Notes: a model not told the origin generated them from the letters alone. A stretch of 64,000 nt of DNA from Doryteuthis pealeii (GCA_023376005.1 CM042152.1:84063061-84127060); one strand, 5' to 3'; positions 45,000-55,996 are shown, counted from the first letter of the stretch. Program-made: numbers and translations.

Positions 45000-47440
45000 A
45001 GTTTCAAAAATAAAAAAGAAAGAAAAAAAAGGGAAGTGGTGACTTAATTTTAAAAAAAATCTATTTATTTATTATTAGAATTATATTCTTTATAAAATAA
45101 CAAATTTTCTTATTCAAGTTACATAAATTAGAATCATTTTTATTTTATGTTTGTTTAGTGTTTAAACACTAAACTTCATATAAGTTATTCAACTACCTCG
45201 TATTTTTACTTTTAAAATGTTGTTATTGTTAATATTGTTCTCCATTTACTTGTTATTGTAATTTTTTTAAAAAGCTTTTATATAGAGAGATGTTTGTTTA
45301 AATGTTAAGCTAAGTGTTACTAAAAAAATGTAAAGATAAATAAACTTTCGACAACTATATGTATGTATTTATTTAGATATTTCTTTATTCTTTTACTGTT
45401 TGAGAAACAGTTGTAGAGGATTATGTGTATGTGTTCAGTAATATTAGGAATGACGAATAAAAAATATGACACAGTTAGGCAGAAAATACGGAGAAATAAT
45501 AAAAACAAATGCATATAATTATAACACAACAAATAAATTTATTCTGAGAATAAAAATGCAAGTAATCAACAAATATGTAAATGTTCGAAAGGAATAGTGT
45601 AGGTGATATGTGTAATGTAAAATGTAAAAAGTTCGTATGTTAAGTTTGGAAAAGTTCGTTTAGATGTGGACAGCAATGAGAGTCAAGTTGTGTATACGAC
45701 CTGGCCGCGAGATGGGATTTGCTGAAACGGATTCTTGATGTAGGTAGAACGAAGTGGTAAGAATAATGGTAGTAGTAGTAATTGTGTTGAGGCAGGGGAA
45801 TCGTCGTTCGAACACCTGTTTCTTGGTCGTTGTTCTATCTGGCAGCGAGACGATATCTGTATGTTTGTTTGTGTTCGTCGGAATGTGTCCGGTTTGAACG
45901 TGAAATGAAGTCTGTGTCGTCTGATAGCGAAATGGGTTCTGTCTGTTTGTTGATTTCTTCTTCGTTATTTATAATTAGGAGATAGGATCGAAAAGTGATT
46001 AACTTTTTGGCGCAAACGCGCGGACGTAGTAGTAAACAAAATCTAGCCAATCGATTCTGATTTTTGTGTAAACAATTTGTTTAATCACTTTTCCTTAAAT
46101 CTTTGGAAAAGGATTTGTGTTCGTGTGTTTGATTTAATTACTTTTCCATAAGTTTGGAAAAAGGATGGTGTTGTATGTTTATTTTAATTTCTTTTCCTTA
46201 AGTTTTGAAAGAGAAATGTGTACGTGCATTTATTTAAAAATATAGAATTGTATTCTATACAGTAAAAGAATTTCGTAAATTCAGTGTCTGTTTACTTATT
46301 TACGAAATGTAAGTTAAGTTTCTTCAAATAAATCATATAAATTAACTACCTCGTATTTTTAACTCATGTCTAGATTTTTGTAAAAGGCTTTTTTTTCTAA
46401 AACTCTTTTGTACATACGAAAAAAAATTAAATACTGATCATAATTAAATACCGGGTACTTTTGCTAGTTAATAATGAAAAACAAAGTTGGGTTATTATTA
46501 ATCGTTAAATTAAATGTTTTCGTTTATTATTGTTATTTACTTCGTTGTAAAAAATAATTCAATCGATAAATGTCAGGAAAAATATGAGGCGCTTATCCCG
46601 ACGCAGCGGGGAGGGGCCAGTAGCGAGCTTTAGTGGGGTAAGCCACCAGACCAGGTAAATAAAGTGGTTGCGAAATTCAGTGGGCTTTGCAACTAACCAC
46701 TTCAAAAACGCGACCCACTGTTACTCGTACTGGGACAAATAGTTGAGGGGGAAGAAGAATGCGGAATGCATGTATAACCAACTAGCTTTCAACTTGTACT
46801 ACTGTCTTGTTCTGTCTACCCACCTCGCAGCCGGGCTTTTAAGGCCTTGGTATAAACCACTACGAGGGGGTGTCAGCTTTAAAAAAGGGAAATGGGACAA
46901 CCCAGTCGGCGACCACCTCACCAACTCGCTACCAGTTATAGAAAGAGGGGGGAGGAGAAAAATAATTCTCACATAAAACCACTTAAAATTTAAGTAAACA
47001 ATAACATAAATTCTTAGTAATAATTAAATTCATTAAAATATATGCCCAAATCAATTTTTTCCGTTTTAATTTTGACGACGATTTGCAATTTTAACCGAAA
47101 CAAACTAATCTCATAGACTATTACGGTGATATATCAGCTAATATTTGTTGAGCTTAAATGTCTCTGACAACTTGCAGTGGTGTGGGTTAGTTGACTCATA
47201 GTGTTAGTAGAATGAGAACATAAGACGTATTTTAACGGAGGTACAAAAATACACGTGCTTACACGTTGCTTTACTTTGCGGAACAGAATGGCACAACAAG
47301 GAAACATAGACAAAGGGAAAACGAAATACGCGCCAATTCTCATGGCGCCAGTGGTTGTCGCGTAGTAATGTTATCATGTAGTTCTAGTAATACGACATAG
47401 GCATTAACCTTACAAGCTGAAGGAACTATTTTACTTGGTC
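45000..47440. other. AT-rich stretch with one Helitron end
   Basis: No gene seen. At 46441-46467 (plus) a Helitron-type end reads CCGGGTACTTTTG, CTAG, T. 46590-46960 is GC-richer (a small plus ORF at 46743-46976 has no recognisable product). 45660-46060 is also non-AT-rich but unrecognised. Confidence 0.4.
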
Positions 47441-47454
47441 AAATCTAACAATAT

Positions 47455-47903
47455 TTATGTATAGATTTGTATGAATGAACAAAACAGTACATATATGTAT
47501 ATATATGTTTGAAATATTTTGTTTGGGGGAACACCGGAAGTATCAACGCATTTGTAATCGTTTTGTGACCAATAATAATTTGTTGAACAAGACTTACTGA
47601 ACGCAACTCCATATCCTTTGCATTCAATGAAGAAAGTTTTTGTTGAAGGATTCGTTGATTTAAATATCCCATTCCTTAGAGCTTGTGTGGTGCAAGGGTT
47701 CACGCCACTGTATAAAACGCCGTCGTTGAAGAGCCTTTGGTCACCGCACCCCTCTTTAGATGCAGTATACTTATCGCGACAAGTGACGATATCCATCAGA
47801 CCGGAAGCTTTACATTCAATGTACTTTGAGGTCGAGTTGGGATACGCGAAACGTGTTTCACTATTCGTGCCAAACATACCGCATGGATTCGGAACGTCAT
47901 TCT
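47455..47903 (-). CDS. Split secreted gene, 3'-most exon: two CBM14-like chitin-binding domains
   Basis: Last recognised exon, read from the acceptor ttttatttcag to a TAA stop (47455-47457). It enters in phase 1, matching the exon at 51185-51407. Domain 1: NPC, 22 residues, C, 10, C, 10, C. Domain 2: NPC, 23, C, 10, C, 12, C. Each has the peritrophin-A hallmarks (aromatic-x-x-C, then a Gly-rich turn). Canonical CBM14 has six cysteines; these have four, so at least one disulphide is missing. Such proteins bind chitin in peritrophic matrix, cuticle, mucus or shell organic matrix. The last about 20 residues run into YIYIYV-type low complexity, so the true exon may end earlier at a GT near 47537. 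No polyadenylation signal was found. Confidence 0.72.
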
Positions 47904-47940
47904 CTGAAATAAAAGACAATCATATTAATGTAAGATGTTA

Positions 47941-47943
<3 letters not shown>

Positions 47944-47985
<42 letters not shown>
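47944..47985. repeat. (TA)n beside the chitin-binding exon
   Basis: About 42 bases of TA within the intron, bordering the palindrome at 47990-48276. Confidence 0.95.
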
Positions 47986-47989
<4 letters not shown>

Positions 47990-48033
47990 TTATTTATTTA
48001 TTTTACAATGTTTTCATAGATCAATGTTCATTA

Positions 48034-48075
48034 TCAGCGACCGCGGTTTCATGCTAAAAGCAATCATCAGGCTGA
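48034..48075 (-). ncRNA. Hammerhead ribozyme motif (GUC), complete
   Basis: Minus strand: stem I TCAGC pairs with GCTGA (5 bp). CTGATGA; stem II TGC-TTTTA-GCA inside a T-T apposition; GAAA; palindromic stem III CCGCGG; TC giving GUC. All invariant core bases are present. Confidence 0.75.
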
Positions 48076-48189
48076 GGAGCAAGATCCTATGGTGTTTGTT
48101 GGAGTTCTTTACTCAATGTCACATTTAGGATTGTCCTAAAATGTGACATTGAGTAAAGAACTCCAACAAACACCATAGGATCTTGCTCC

Positions 48190-48231
48190 TCAGCCTGATG
48201 ATTGCTTTTAGCATGAAACCGCGGTCGCTGA
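48190..48231 (+). ncRNA. Hammerhead ribozyme motif (GUC), complete inverse partner
   Basis: Identical to the minus-strand motif: TCAGC 48190-48194, CTGATGA 48195-48201, stem II 48202-48214, GAAA 48215-48218, CCGCGG 48219-48224, TC 48225-48226, GCTGA 48227-48231. Confidence 0.75.
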
Positions 48232-48349
48232 TAATGAACATTGATCTATGAAAACATTGTAAAATAAATAAATATTAGCTCTTACAAACTGTGATTGAGC
48301 ACTGTATTTTCTTTGTTTCATCGCAAAAAAAATTTTGTTTTTACATATA

Positions 48350-48397
<48 letters not shown>

Positions 48398-48867
48398 TAT
48401 ATGTAACCACGTGCAACCACGTCCGGTTGACAACGCCACACCTCGTAATAGACAACACCGCCGTTCAACCCCCACCACCCACCCACCCATAATATACAAC
48501 ATTTACAACCTTAAAATTAATATTATCCAACCCCACTCCCCAACTATCACGACCCGTTCGTATACAACATACACGGCCTACGCGTCAGATAGAAAGAAAA
48601 CATGCACACACACACATACATGTATAGAGACGAGCGCTCGCACGTAAGCACTATTAAAATACCGCACACTCACAGATCAACGTATTATGTGTGTGACCAG
48701 TCACTACGCGTACGCAACCTTTATGCAGCCCATAAACACTCTGATACATTCAATTCACCTTCACATACATACACACATCATTTTATCCAATCATACGCAT
48801 CCCATGTCTATTGAATTTTTTGAAATTTTTTGAATTTTTTTCGATTTTCCTCCCATTTGAAACATCT

Positions 48868-48908
48868 TCACCTGATGAATGCATCGCATGAAACCAATAT
48901 GGTTGTGA
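48868..48908 (+). ncRNA. Hammerhead ribozyme motif (GUU)
   Basis: Stem I TCAC/GTGA; CTGATGA 48872-48878; stem II ATGC-ATC-GCAT fully paired; GAAA 48890-48893; stem III CCA-ATA-TGG with a true 3-base loop; TT 48903-48904, so the cleavage triplet is GUU (permitted but usually slower). Not part of a palindrome, unlike most others. Confidence 0.68.
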
Positions 48909-49061
48909 TTGTTCCTTTGTCACCCAATAAATAGATATGTAAAACCTATATATTTATCTTATTATATTATATAACAGCTCTATTTTATATTGAGCACTCT
49001 ACCAATTAATACTGCCTTTGGTACACCATTCCAGCAAAAGCTGAAACAGTGACCATCTCAC

Positions 49062-49069
<8 letters not shown>

Positions 49070-49114
<45 letters not shown>

Positions 49115-49456
49115 GGACTCTCTCGTCGATTTTCGACGCATGAGGGTTCATACACACAATGAACTCCCACACAGTGATTTGTTTATAGTGGTGAAGGCTT
49201 GTGTTGGACCATCCGCACTTTTTGGCACAGTCGATAAGAAAGAATTGGTGCATCAAGGGTTGCCACAAACCCAATCAACGACCGACCTCAGGAATTTTGA
49301 ATTCAGAGTTATCCCTCTCCTAGACTGGTTACCTACCCAAGGCTGAAGGGCCCAGTCTGCCCTACTATTTAACCCATAGCTGGAGGGAATTTTGAATTCA
49401 GATTTATCCCTCTCCTAGACTGGTTACCTACCCAAGGCTGAAGGGCCCAGTCTGCC

Positions 49457-49512
<56 letters not shown>

Positions 49513-49545
49513 ATATAATAATGAATATATATATATATATATACC
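49070..49545. repeat. (TA)n arrays around SINE G body fragments
   Basis: (TA)n at about 49070-49110 and 49461-49545. Between them the SINE G body (CTAGACTGGTTACCTACCCA and GGCCCAGTCTGCCCTA) occurs twice in direct tandem within 49290-49460. 49113-49280 is an unrecognised, moderately GC stretch. 49620-50100 has no gene. Confidence 0.7.
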
Positions 49546-50140
49546 AAACTTATTGGTGAAGAAAAAAACCCGGCAAATAGTTTGATAGTAAAAATATACT
49601 AACAAATTTCACCTGGGGGAAAAAATGAAAAAAGAGGGTCGTACCAACCGAAAATAATCAACATCTCCATAGATTTCTGATTAAAATCATTTATATACAA
49701 AAATTTGGAAGCGAAAGTTACCGGTGATGAATTAAAATATGAACCTTTCATTAAGTTGATGATTTAGGGTGCCTATTGGATACTTAGTCCGAATTCTTTG
49801 TATATGTGCGTTTGTATGTTTGTTTAATAATGTCCTAGTATCTGATGATATTTATTTCATTTTCTGAAAAATAAGTATTCTCTCATAGAAATTCAAATAT
49901 ATAGGTGATTGTTTTCACAGGTAATATCTGGGTAGACTACACTACTTGATATCTCTCGCTCTCTGTTTCACTTTCCTTTGTTTTCTCCTTTCATTATAAT
50001 CTTATTTATATAATATTATAACACTTGGCCAAAAGAAAAAAATTATTTAATAAAAAGAATTTGATGAGCTACTAAGCGAAACTGTTAGTAGGTATATGCG
50101 ACCCATTAGGTTTAACTAATATATATATATATACACATAC

Positions 50141-50178
<38 letters not shown>

Positions 50179-50217
50179 AGAAAGTTTTGTAGAAAAAACA
50201 ACAAGATGTTAAAAGTT

Positions 50218-50268
50218 TTGCTGACAGAAATCTGTTTCGACCATATGAAGAAGTCTTTATCAAAGCAA
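50218..50268 (-). other. Decayed hammerhead motif
   Basis: Minus strand keeps GAAA, stem III CAGA/TCTG, GTC and a 5-bp stem I (TTGCT/AGCAA), but the first core segment reads TTGATAA. Same subfamily as 22624-22900. Confidence 0.45.
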
Positions 50269-50432
50269 CATTGTAAACGGAAAGACGAAATAAATATATC
50301 ATTAATCACGAGGCACAGAACGCTCTCGATCAGTACCGGAATTTTCAAATTTAAAAAAAAAAATGCGTATTCTTTTTTTCTTTTTCTACAAAACTTTCTA
50401 CACATATTGTCGGATTCAATATCCATTTGACC

Positions 50433-50439
<7 letters not shown>

Positions 50440-50483
<44 letters not shown>

Positions 50484-50560
50484 GGAAAAAAAAAATGAAC
50501 TGAATGGAATAAATGAAAAAAAATTTTTTTCATTTATTTCATTCATTTTTCCATTATTCT

Positions 50561-50607
<47 letters not shown>

Positions 50608-50680
50608 CCTTACAGTGTGTATTGAAATAACCTACTAGTGTTTCACCATAAGGAAGTACAGGGTTAATTCCAATGAATTA
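50440..50680. repeat. (TA)n, small palindrome and a second decayed hammerhead motif
   Basis: (TA)n at about 50440-50480 and 50565-50606. Between them is a hairpin with arms ATGAAAAAAAAT-type. At about 50628-50670 (minus) a hammerhead relative has CTGTACT in place of CTGAAGA, with stem I AACC/GGTT preserved. Confidence 0.5.
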
Positions 50681-50846
50681 AACAAGATATTGATGAATTA
50701 CAGTTAATAAAAGCTAACTGGGAGAAATTCAAATCTCTAGGCCTGGCATAACCCCAGACGGGTTGATATGCCGTTAAAATCAATAAACAAACAAACAATC
50801 AATTCAACTTTTCAGAGATCTCAAATCAATCCAACTTTATAAGAAA

Positions 50847-50920
50847 CTAGCAGCGGCTACCCGGCGAAGCCTGGGTAGAGGAGAAAAAGACTTGGTTTAA
50901 TAATCGCTTGCAGATCTATT
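50847..50920 (-). mobile_element. Helitron 3' end
   Basis: Minus strand hairpin CTACCCAGGCTTCGCCGGGT (plus AG), then CCGCTG, CTAG (50850-50847), T. The remainder is cut off by a SINE N fragment at 50915-50950. Confidence 0.65.
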
Positions 50921-51184
50921 ACTACTGAATAGCGAGTTCGATCCTCGCGGGATGACCCATTAAAAATCACTACGTTAAAAAGATCTTCTCTTAATTCGGC
51001 CTGGTGGGAAGTCAGGGAATTTTTTTTCCTGTCAGAGTAGAAGGAATGACATCACATAATGATATTTTAATTCAATGATTAACTATATTTTAAAATTAAA
51101 ATATAATTGAGGATTGGAATAAGACTGTATCCTCTACATAGAGGAAAAAAAAAACTTTCTCCAAAAGAAGGAAAATATGCTTAC

Positions 51185-51407
51185 CATCAGGTGGATAAAA
51201 ACTTATATTATATCGAGGTATATCGCATTTTGAAGAATTCATATCAGCCTTTTTTGGGATAAGAGTCAGGGTCAAATATTCAGATGCTGGAGATCGAATC
51301 CATGCTAGTGCACTGTCTTTAGCTTTGTATGAATACGTGGACCAAAAATAGGGTTTTTTGGGTGTGATGCTTGCAAAAATCGATACATCTGCACAAATGG
51401 CTTCGAT
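51185..51407 (-). CDS. Split secreted gene, internal exon (223 nt)
   Basis: Acceptor ttctttttatag before ATCGAAGCC; donor GATG|gtaagc. 74 codons plus one base are open without any ATG-initiated frame: starts IEAICADVSIFASITP, includes YFWSTYSYKAKDSALAW and ends NISFYPPD. It enters in phase 0, matching the exon at 52194-52324, and leaves in phase 1, joining the chitin-binding exon as PPD-ENDVPNPC. Two N-glycosylation sites (NSS, NIS). The beta-strand-rich character suggests an extracellular domain. No family recognised. Confidence 0.72.
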
Positions 51408-51429
51408 CTATAAAAAGAAATCATGCAAG

Positions 51430-52010
51430 TTAATCAGAAATACGTAGGCATACCCATTTTTTCGTCTGTTTTTTATTTTAAAAACGAACTAAAATTAATT
51501 AAATCGTCTATTTAAGGTCAAATTTTTGTCTAAGTCGAAAATTTGTAACATAATGAGCATCAGTAAAAAAAAAGAAAAAAAAGAAGCAAAATAATATAAC
51601 ACATGTAATTTATTTTTAATACATTTAAAACGATTTTTTCGGTCACTTTTCATTAAATATGACCATAAACACTGTTTAAAAATGGTGCAAAATCCATGTT
51701 TACAAAATAAATTTAACACTCGTGATTGAAAAAAAAATTTACCAAAATCAGGGAATTATCCGATTTTAATAAAATTTCAAGTGTCGATTTATCAATGAAT
51801 TAATTTTATAATGCATCAGTTCTTTTATTTAAAAACTTTTTGATTTAATTAGGTATTTCTGCTATGATAAATTAATATATAAAATTCATTTAAAAAATGA
51901 ACAGTATGATGTAAGGTTTAAAATGTCATATTATAAGATTCTTAAAACATTTTTTAATAACTACTTTACTCTAGTATCAATCGCTAATAATTTTTTGTCG
52001 AAAACTGTAT
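51430..52010 (+). mobile_element. Family K element in an intron
   Basis: Matches 42790-43440 (TATTTAAGGTCAAA, TTATCCGATTTTAAT). It fills most of the intron between the exons at 51.3 and 52.2 kb. Confidence 0.5.
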
Positions 52011-52193
52011 TGGACATCTAGCGTCCCCATTAAACGGAACAAATATTCATGTATATTTTATTCAACCTCCTAAGTCTAAATTTACCTTCTGCCGTTTGAG
52101 TGTGAAAACCGGTGCTATGGAGTCGGGGAAAATGGAATTGCCACCGGCATATACCGGTGTAAAGTGAGTCAGTTAACTTGGGAAATATCTTAC

Positions 52194-52324
52194 CTTTACT
52201 GTTAAAAATGAAGAAGCCTTTTTTCCGTTTGGTGTTTTAACGATGTACGTATCCATTTTGGAAGTAGAATTTATCCCAAATGGCAAGATAAGGTTTGATG
52301 TTACGTTCACTTCTACAGGTTTTG
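52194..52324 (-). CDS. Split secreted gene, internal exon (131 nt)
   Basis: Acceptor attattatag before CAAAACCTG; donor AAAG|gtaaga. 43 codons: KPVEVNVTSNLILPFGINST, then SKMDTYIVKTPNGKKASSFL and TVK. It enters in phase 1, compatible with direct joining to the exon at 58101-58359 (G|CA gives Ala), and leaves in phase 0. Two N-glycosylation sites (NVT, NST). The acceptor's pyrimidine tract is an (ATT)n microsatellite shared with the adjoining LINE insertion. Confidence 0.72.
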
Positions 52325-52325
52325 C

Positions 52326-52326
<1 letters not shown>

Positions 52327-52366
<40 letters not shown>
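52327..52366 (+). repeat. (TAA)n microsatellite at an LINE insertion and splice acceptor
   Basis: About 13 TAA units lie between the exon acceptor (minus) and the 5' edge of an R4/Dong-like LINE. Elements of that clade are known to favour TAA repeats. Confidence 0.85.
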
Positions 52367-52368
<2 letters not shown>

Positions 52369-53063
52369 CCATTAGGACAAACTATATCAAAGCAAAAATT
52401 GATAAGACCCCAAAAAATACTAAATGTAGATTATGCGGTGACAGAGATGAGACTGTAAACCATGTACTATGCGAATGTAGCAAACTAGCATAAAGGGAGT
52501 ACAAAACTAGACACGACTGGGTGGGAAAGGTGATCCACTGGGAATTATGCGAAAGAATAATTTTGACCATACAACAAAATGGTATATGCATAAACCAGAA
52601 TCGGTTCTTGAGAACGATACGCATAAAATTCTCTGGGACTTTGAAATAAAAACGGATCACTTTATCCCAGCAAGAAGACCAGACCTAGTGTTGATTAACA
52701 AAAAAGAAAGAACTTGTCAACTGGTGGATTTTGAAGTTCCAGCAGATCATAGGCTGAAGCTGAAAGAAAATGAGAAAATGGACAAATACCTGGACCTTGC
52801 CAGAGAACTGAAAAGGTTATGGAATATGGAAGTTAAAATTTATACCAATTGTAGTTGATGCACTTGGAACGGTCCCAAAAAGATTGGAAAAAAGTTTGGA
52901 AAATCTGGGAATCAGAGGGAGAATCGAGACCATCCAGAATACTGCACTGCTGCAATCTGCCAGAATACTCAGAAGAGTCCTGGAGACCCGAGGAGACTTG
53001 CTGTCACTCAGACTCCAGTGAAAGACCATCAGCTAATGCTGATGTGAAAACTCAAAAGGAGTA
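52367..53063 (+). pseudogene. R4/Dong-like LINE, 3' part (zinc knuckle plus restriction-like endonuclease)
   Basis: 5'-truncated non-LTR element. The translation shows CRLCGDRDETVNHVLCEC (CCHC knuckle), HWELC, then RRPDLVLINKKERTCQLVDF, the PD...D core of a restriction-like endonuclease, then EKMDKYLDLARELKRLW. Damage: an in-frame TAA at about 52491 and frameshifts near 52550 and 52850. The intact segment is 52547-52858. It ends in TAATAATAATGATGATGATG. Clade assignment (RLE-type, R4/Dong) is from motif order and the TAA target. Confidence 0.8.
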
Positions 53064-53089
53064 AATAATAATAATGATGATGATGATGA

Positions 53090-53290
53090 TGACCTGGAAG
53101 AAGGATACATTGTCATATCTAAGAAATCAGGACCGGGAAAAAAGTCAAGATAGAACCCGAAAATTTCAATAAAATATTACAAAATATCCCAACAAACATC
53201 ACCGAATTGAACGACCTGATCTATGCAGGAGCAAAACGAGTCAGTGATAAAATTTGGTTTCGCAACACGAAAGAATATAACTATAACTGT
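53090..53290 (+). pseudogene. Second R4-like LINE fragment (upstream part of the same kind of ORF)
   Basis: Open stretch EPENFNKILQNIPTNITELN, then DLIYAGAKRVSDKIWFRNTK resembles the N-terminal-to-RT linker region of the same element type. It lies directly after the 3' end of the first copy, in the same orientation, so it is another insertion and not a continuation. Confidence 0.6.
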
Positions 53291-53296
53291 GGGTTA

Positions 53297-53662
53297 TAAT
53301 ACTAATAATTTGCAAGTGGTTATATGGTTTCAAGTATTCCTATCAAATACTAATAATTTGCAAGTGGTTATATAGTTTCAAGTATTCCTATCTAATACTA
53401 ATAATTTGCAAGTGGTTATATGGCTTCAAGTATTCCTATCTAATACTAATAATTTGCAAGTTGTTATATGGTTTCAAGTATTCCTATCTAATACTAATAA
53501 TTTGCAAGTTGTTATATGGTTTCGAGTATTCATATCTAATACTAATAATTTGCAAGTGTTATATGGCTTCAAGTATTCCTATCTAATACTAATAATTTGC
53601 AAGTTGTTATATGGTTTCGAGTATTCATATCTAATACTAATAATTTGCAAGTGGTTATATAA
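53297..53662 (+). repeat. 48-bp minisatellite, about 7.5 units
   Basis: Unit AATACTAATAATTTGCAAGT, then GGTTATATGG and TTTCAAGTATTCCTATCT. Since 48 is a multiple of three, it reads as a repeated peptide ORF (53406-53690), which is a repeat artefact. A single diverged unit occurs at about 30150-30195. Confidence 0.9.
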
Positions 53663-53689
53663 CTGGGAGAATATCGATCACAACCAATA

Positions 53690-54650
53690 GCAGTCTCCCA
53701 GATCGATACTCTGAATCGTTACGTACAGGACGTCCGAAGAGAATATTGATGATCAATAGCAGTCTGTCCGGATCATCTCTGTCACTTCTGTCACTGGCCG
53801 TATTTATCGTCTGACAACCCCCAACGCCGTGTCTGGAACGCACCCATGTGTCATAAGGAAAAAAAAACACCAACAAGAGAGACGAAGACAAGACAATCTC
53901 AGGTGAACATTAGAAATGGCAGAGAGATATATAAACGCATTGCTGCTACATCAGTGACTCCCCTCTGGTTCTAATTCGTTCTATGTCTGTCGAGAGGTGG
54001 GGTTACCCCCTGTTCTTTTGGGGGACCTCTGCTAAAGTTGACTTCTAGTGGACAACTAACATTTTATCTCTTCAGTGTCCAACGCTCATCTGCTCTCTCC
54101 GGCTGCAGAAAACTAACTCACTAAACTCCTTTCAAATTTCCCAGAAATCCTCAGATCTCATCCCACTCTCAGCCCCGGGATTTCATCACGAGATTTCCAA
54201 AATCCTTTGTGTTGAATATGGATCACCTTTTAGGATCAGTCTAAACTATAGTTGACCCTCAAAGTGGTCAAAGCCCAGTCTGTCTGTCTCCTAAGAAGAG
54301 ATTATCAACTTTCTTGATCTTCCTTGAGTTTTGATGGTTTCTTTAACTCATCATTGACCCTACTTTACACATACATATATATGCATACCCACACACACAT
54401 GTATGTATACATACGCACATATGTATACACTAGAACACACACACATTTTTATACATATATGTGGTTTGACTTACTATTTATTAATTCAATATAACTAACT
54501 ACTACGTATGTATATCACTAACTGTGCAGCCACATATGCATGCACAATGCATAGTATTATACATACACACCTACCCCCACATGCATAGTATTATAAAGAC
54601 AAATAAAAAAGACTTTAAGAATGCATTAAGAAAGGAAAAAAATATTGAAT
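53690..54650. other. Unrecognised intronic stretch
   Basis: Moderate GC to about 54360, then CA/TA-rich. Contains two copies of GATCAATAGCAGTCT-like sequence near 53690 and 53750. No ORF, splice pair or known repeat was recognised. Confidence 0.4.
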
Positions 54651-54670
54651 GAAATGACGGAAAAAAGACA

Positions 54671-54985
54671 ATGTGGGGATTAAAATAAAACAAAAATAAG
54701 AAATGAAAAAAAAAACAACAAACTCTCATGGGTCCTTGACCGGAAGAATCCCTCTGCGCATGTCTGACAAAAAGGACTGACTCCCTACCCCCAAAAGAAT
54801 ACCTCGGTCATTCGAACTGAGTGTAGTCGTTTCTTCCTGCACAGGGGTATGTACCCTCGCTACAGACGACTGCTCTTTTCAATAAAGCCTAAGTCATAAA
54901 GCTACCTTCTGCCTTTGTCTCATTTCTTTCCCGTTCCTTTTTCGTTGCTTAAATTTCATTTCAGCTTTCCAGCCCACAAGAAGAA
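54671..54985 (+). mobile_element. Solo-LTR-like element, copy 2
   Basis: Plus orientation: TGTGGGGATTAAAATAAAAC at the start, then CTGCGCATGTCTGACAAAAA, CAATAAAGCCTAAGTCATAA and CTTCTGCCTTTGTCTC. Similar to the inverse of 14388-14717. Confidence 0.5.
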
Positions 54986-55084
54986 AGAAGCAGATTTATT
55001 GGGGATAAGATACCAAGACGAACGAACCATAACAATTCCCCATACCAACAGCAAACAAGGCTGACCATACAACAGGAAGAAATA

Positions 55085-55175
55085 AACTCTGAATTCAAAC
55101 CTGTTGAACTCCGCTTGAGAAAATGACCTTGTGTCACATCCTGTTCGTGCGGAGGGGTTGGTAAATATATATATA
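55085..55175 (+). mobile_element. SINE family G, 3' part
   Basis: AACTCTGAATTCAAACCTGT, CTTGTGTCACATCCTG, CGGAGGGGTTGGTAAATATA, then (TA)n. Confidence 0.65.
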
Positions 55176-55177
55176 TA

Positions 55178-55560
55178 TGTAGTATATCAAGAAAAATGAA
55201 AAAACACAGGTTTAAATGGGTTAAGTGGTGAATTTATTGGCCGACGCTGCAGTGTTTCGATCTATTAATTAGATCATCTTCAGGGCATAAGATAAGAAAT
55301 TATTTATCACAGAATAATGAGAAAAGCGAGTGGTAATCCTTGTCATTCAGTCTGTTTAACATTTTTTTGAAGTTTGAAAAAGGAGACGGTTTTGAAATAT
55401 GACATCAAATATTCTATTTTATGGCGTGAGTATGTGGCGCTATAAGTGTGTGTATCGAAAGGAAACATTGTGCATTTTTTTAGGTATGTGGTTGTGTGTG
55501 TGTGTGTATAATTTTTTTCTGTTGTGATAAACGACAGCGGAAGTAAAACTCAAGGTTGTG
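55178..55560 (-). mobile_element. Hammerhead-bearing repeat Q, copy 2
   Basis: Matches 24262-24695 over the left 250 bases. The right side passes into TG-rich sequence (to about 55610). Confidence 0.6.
55240..55286 (-). ncRNA. Hammerhead ribozyme motif (GUC)
   Basis: Same architecture as 24331-24377: CTGAAGA, bulged T, stem II GATCTA...TAGATC, GAAA, stem III CACTG/CAGCG, TC, stem I GCC/GGC. The bulge is T here and A in the other copy, so the core is conserved while this base varies. Confidence 0.6.
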
Positions 55561-55841
55561 TATGTGTGTATGTGTGTGTGTGTGTGTATGTGTGTGTGTA
55601 TATTGGTAAGAGGTAGGGGAGAGATGTCATGAAAAGAAATTTTTATGTTTTATATTAAGAGAAGAGAAGGAAGTTTGGGTGTGTGTGTGGGGTTGGGGAT
55701 TTAAAAAAATGAAAAGTTTTTTTTATTATAAAGAGTTCTGTATTGTTGTTTTATAGTTGATACTGATTATTTGACGATTAATATATATATGTGTACTTCA
55801 AGCGACAAACTGAAGGGATTGTACGTAAGAAGACATGGATA

Positions 55842-55996
55842 TAGCTAAAAAGGGGAAACCTCGAGAGAGAAACTGAATTTCGTATAATCGCAGCACAAAA
55901 AAATGTCATAAGAACAAATGATATAAAACAAAAATAGATAAGACGCAACCGAATATCAAGTGTAGAATGTGTGAAGAAAAAAAGGGTTAATCATAT
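55842..55996 (+). pseudogene. Third R4-like LINE fragment, cut by mariner
   Basis: Translated pieces IRTNDIKQK and KCRMCEEK match IKAKIDK and KCRLCGDR of the 52.4 kb copy. Stops and a frameshift break it, and the mariner-like element at 55998 interrupts it inside the zinc-knuckle region. Confidence 0.55.

Larger units (their letters stand above)
47990..48276. mobile_element. 287-bp perfect palindrome with two intact hammerhead motifs
   Basis: Arms of about 140 bp are identical inverse copies (TTTACAATGTTTTCATAGAT to the centre AGGATTGTCCT). Each arm carries a complete hammerhead motif. It lies in the intron upstream of the chitin-binding exon. Confidence 0.85.

Noticed and set aside
53406..53690. 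Repetitive 94-codon protein
   Set aside because: A 48-bp minisatellite whose period is a multiple of three; no start context, and a relative of a non-coding dispersed unit.
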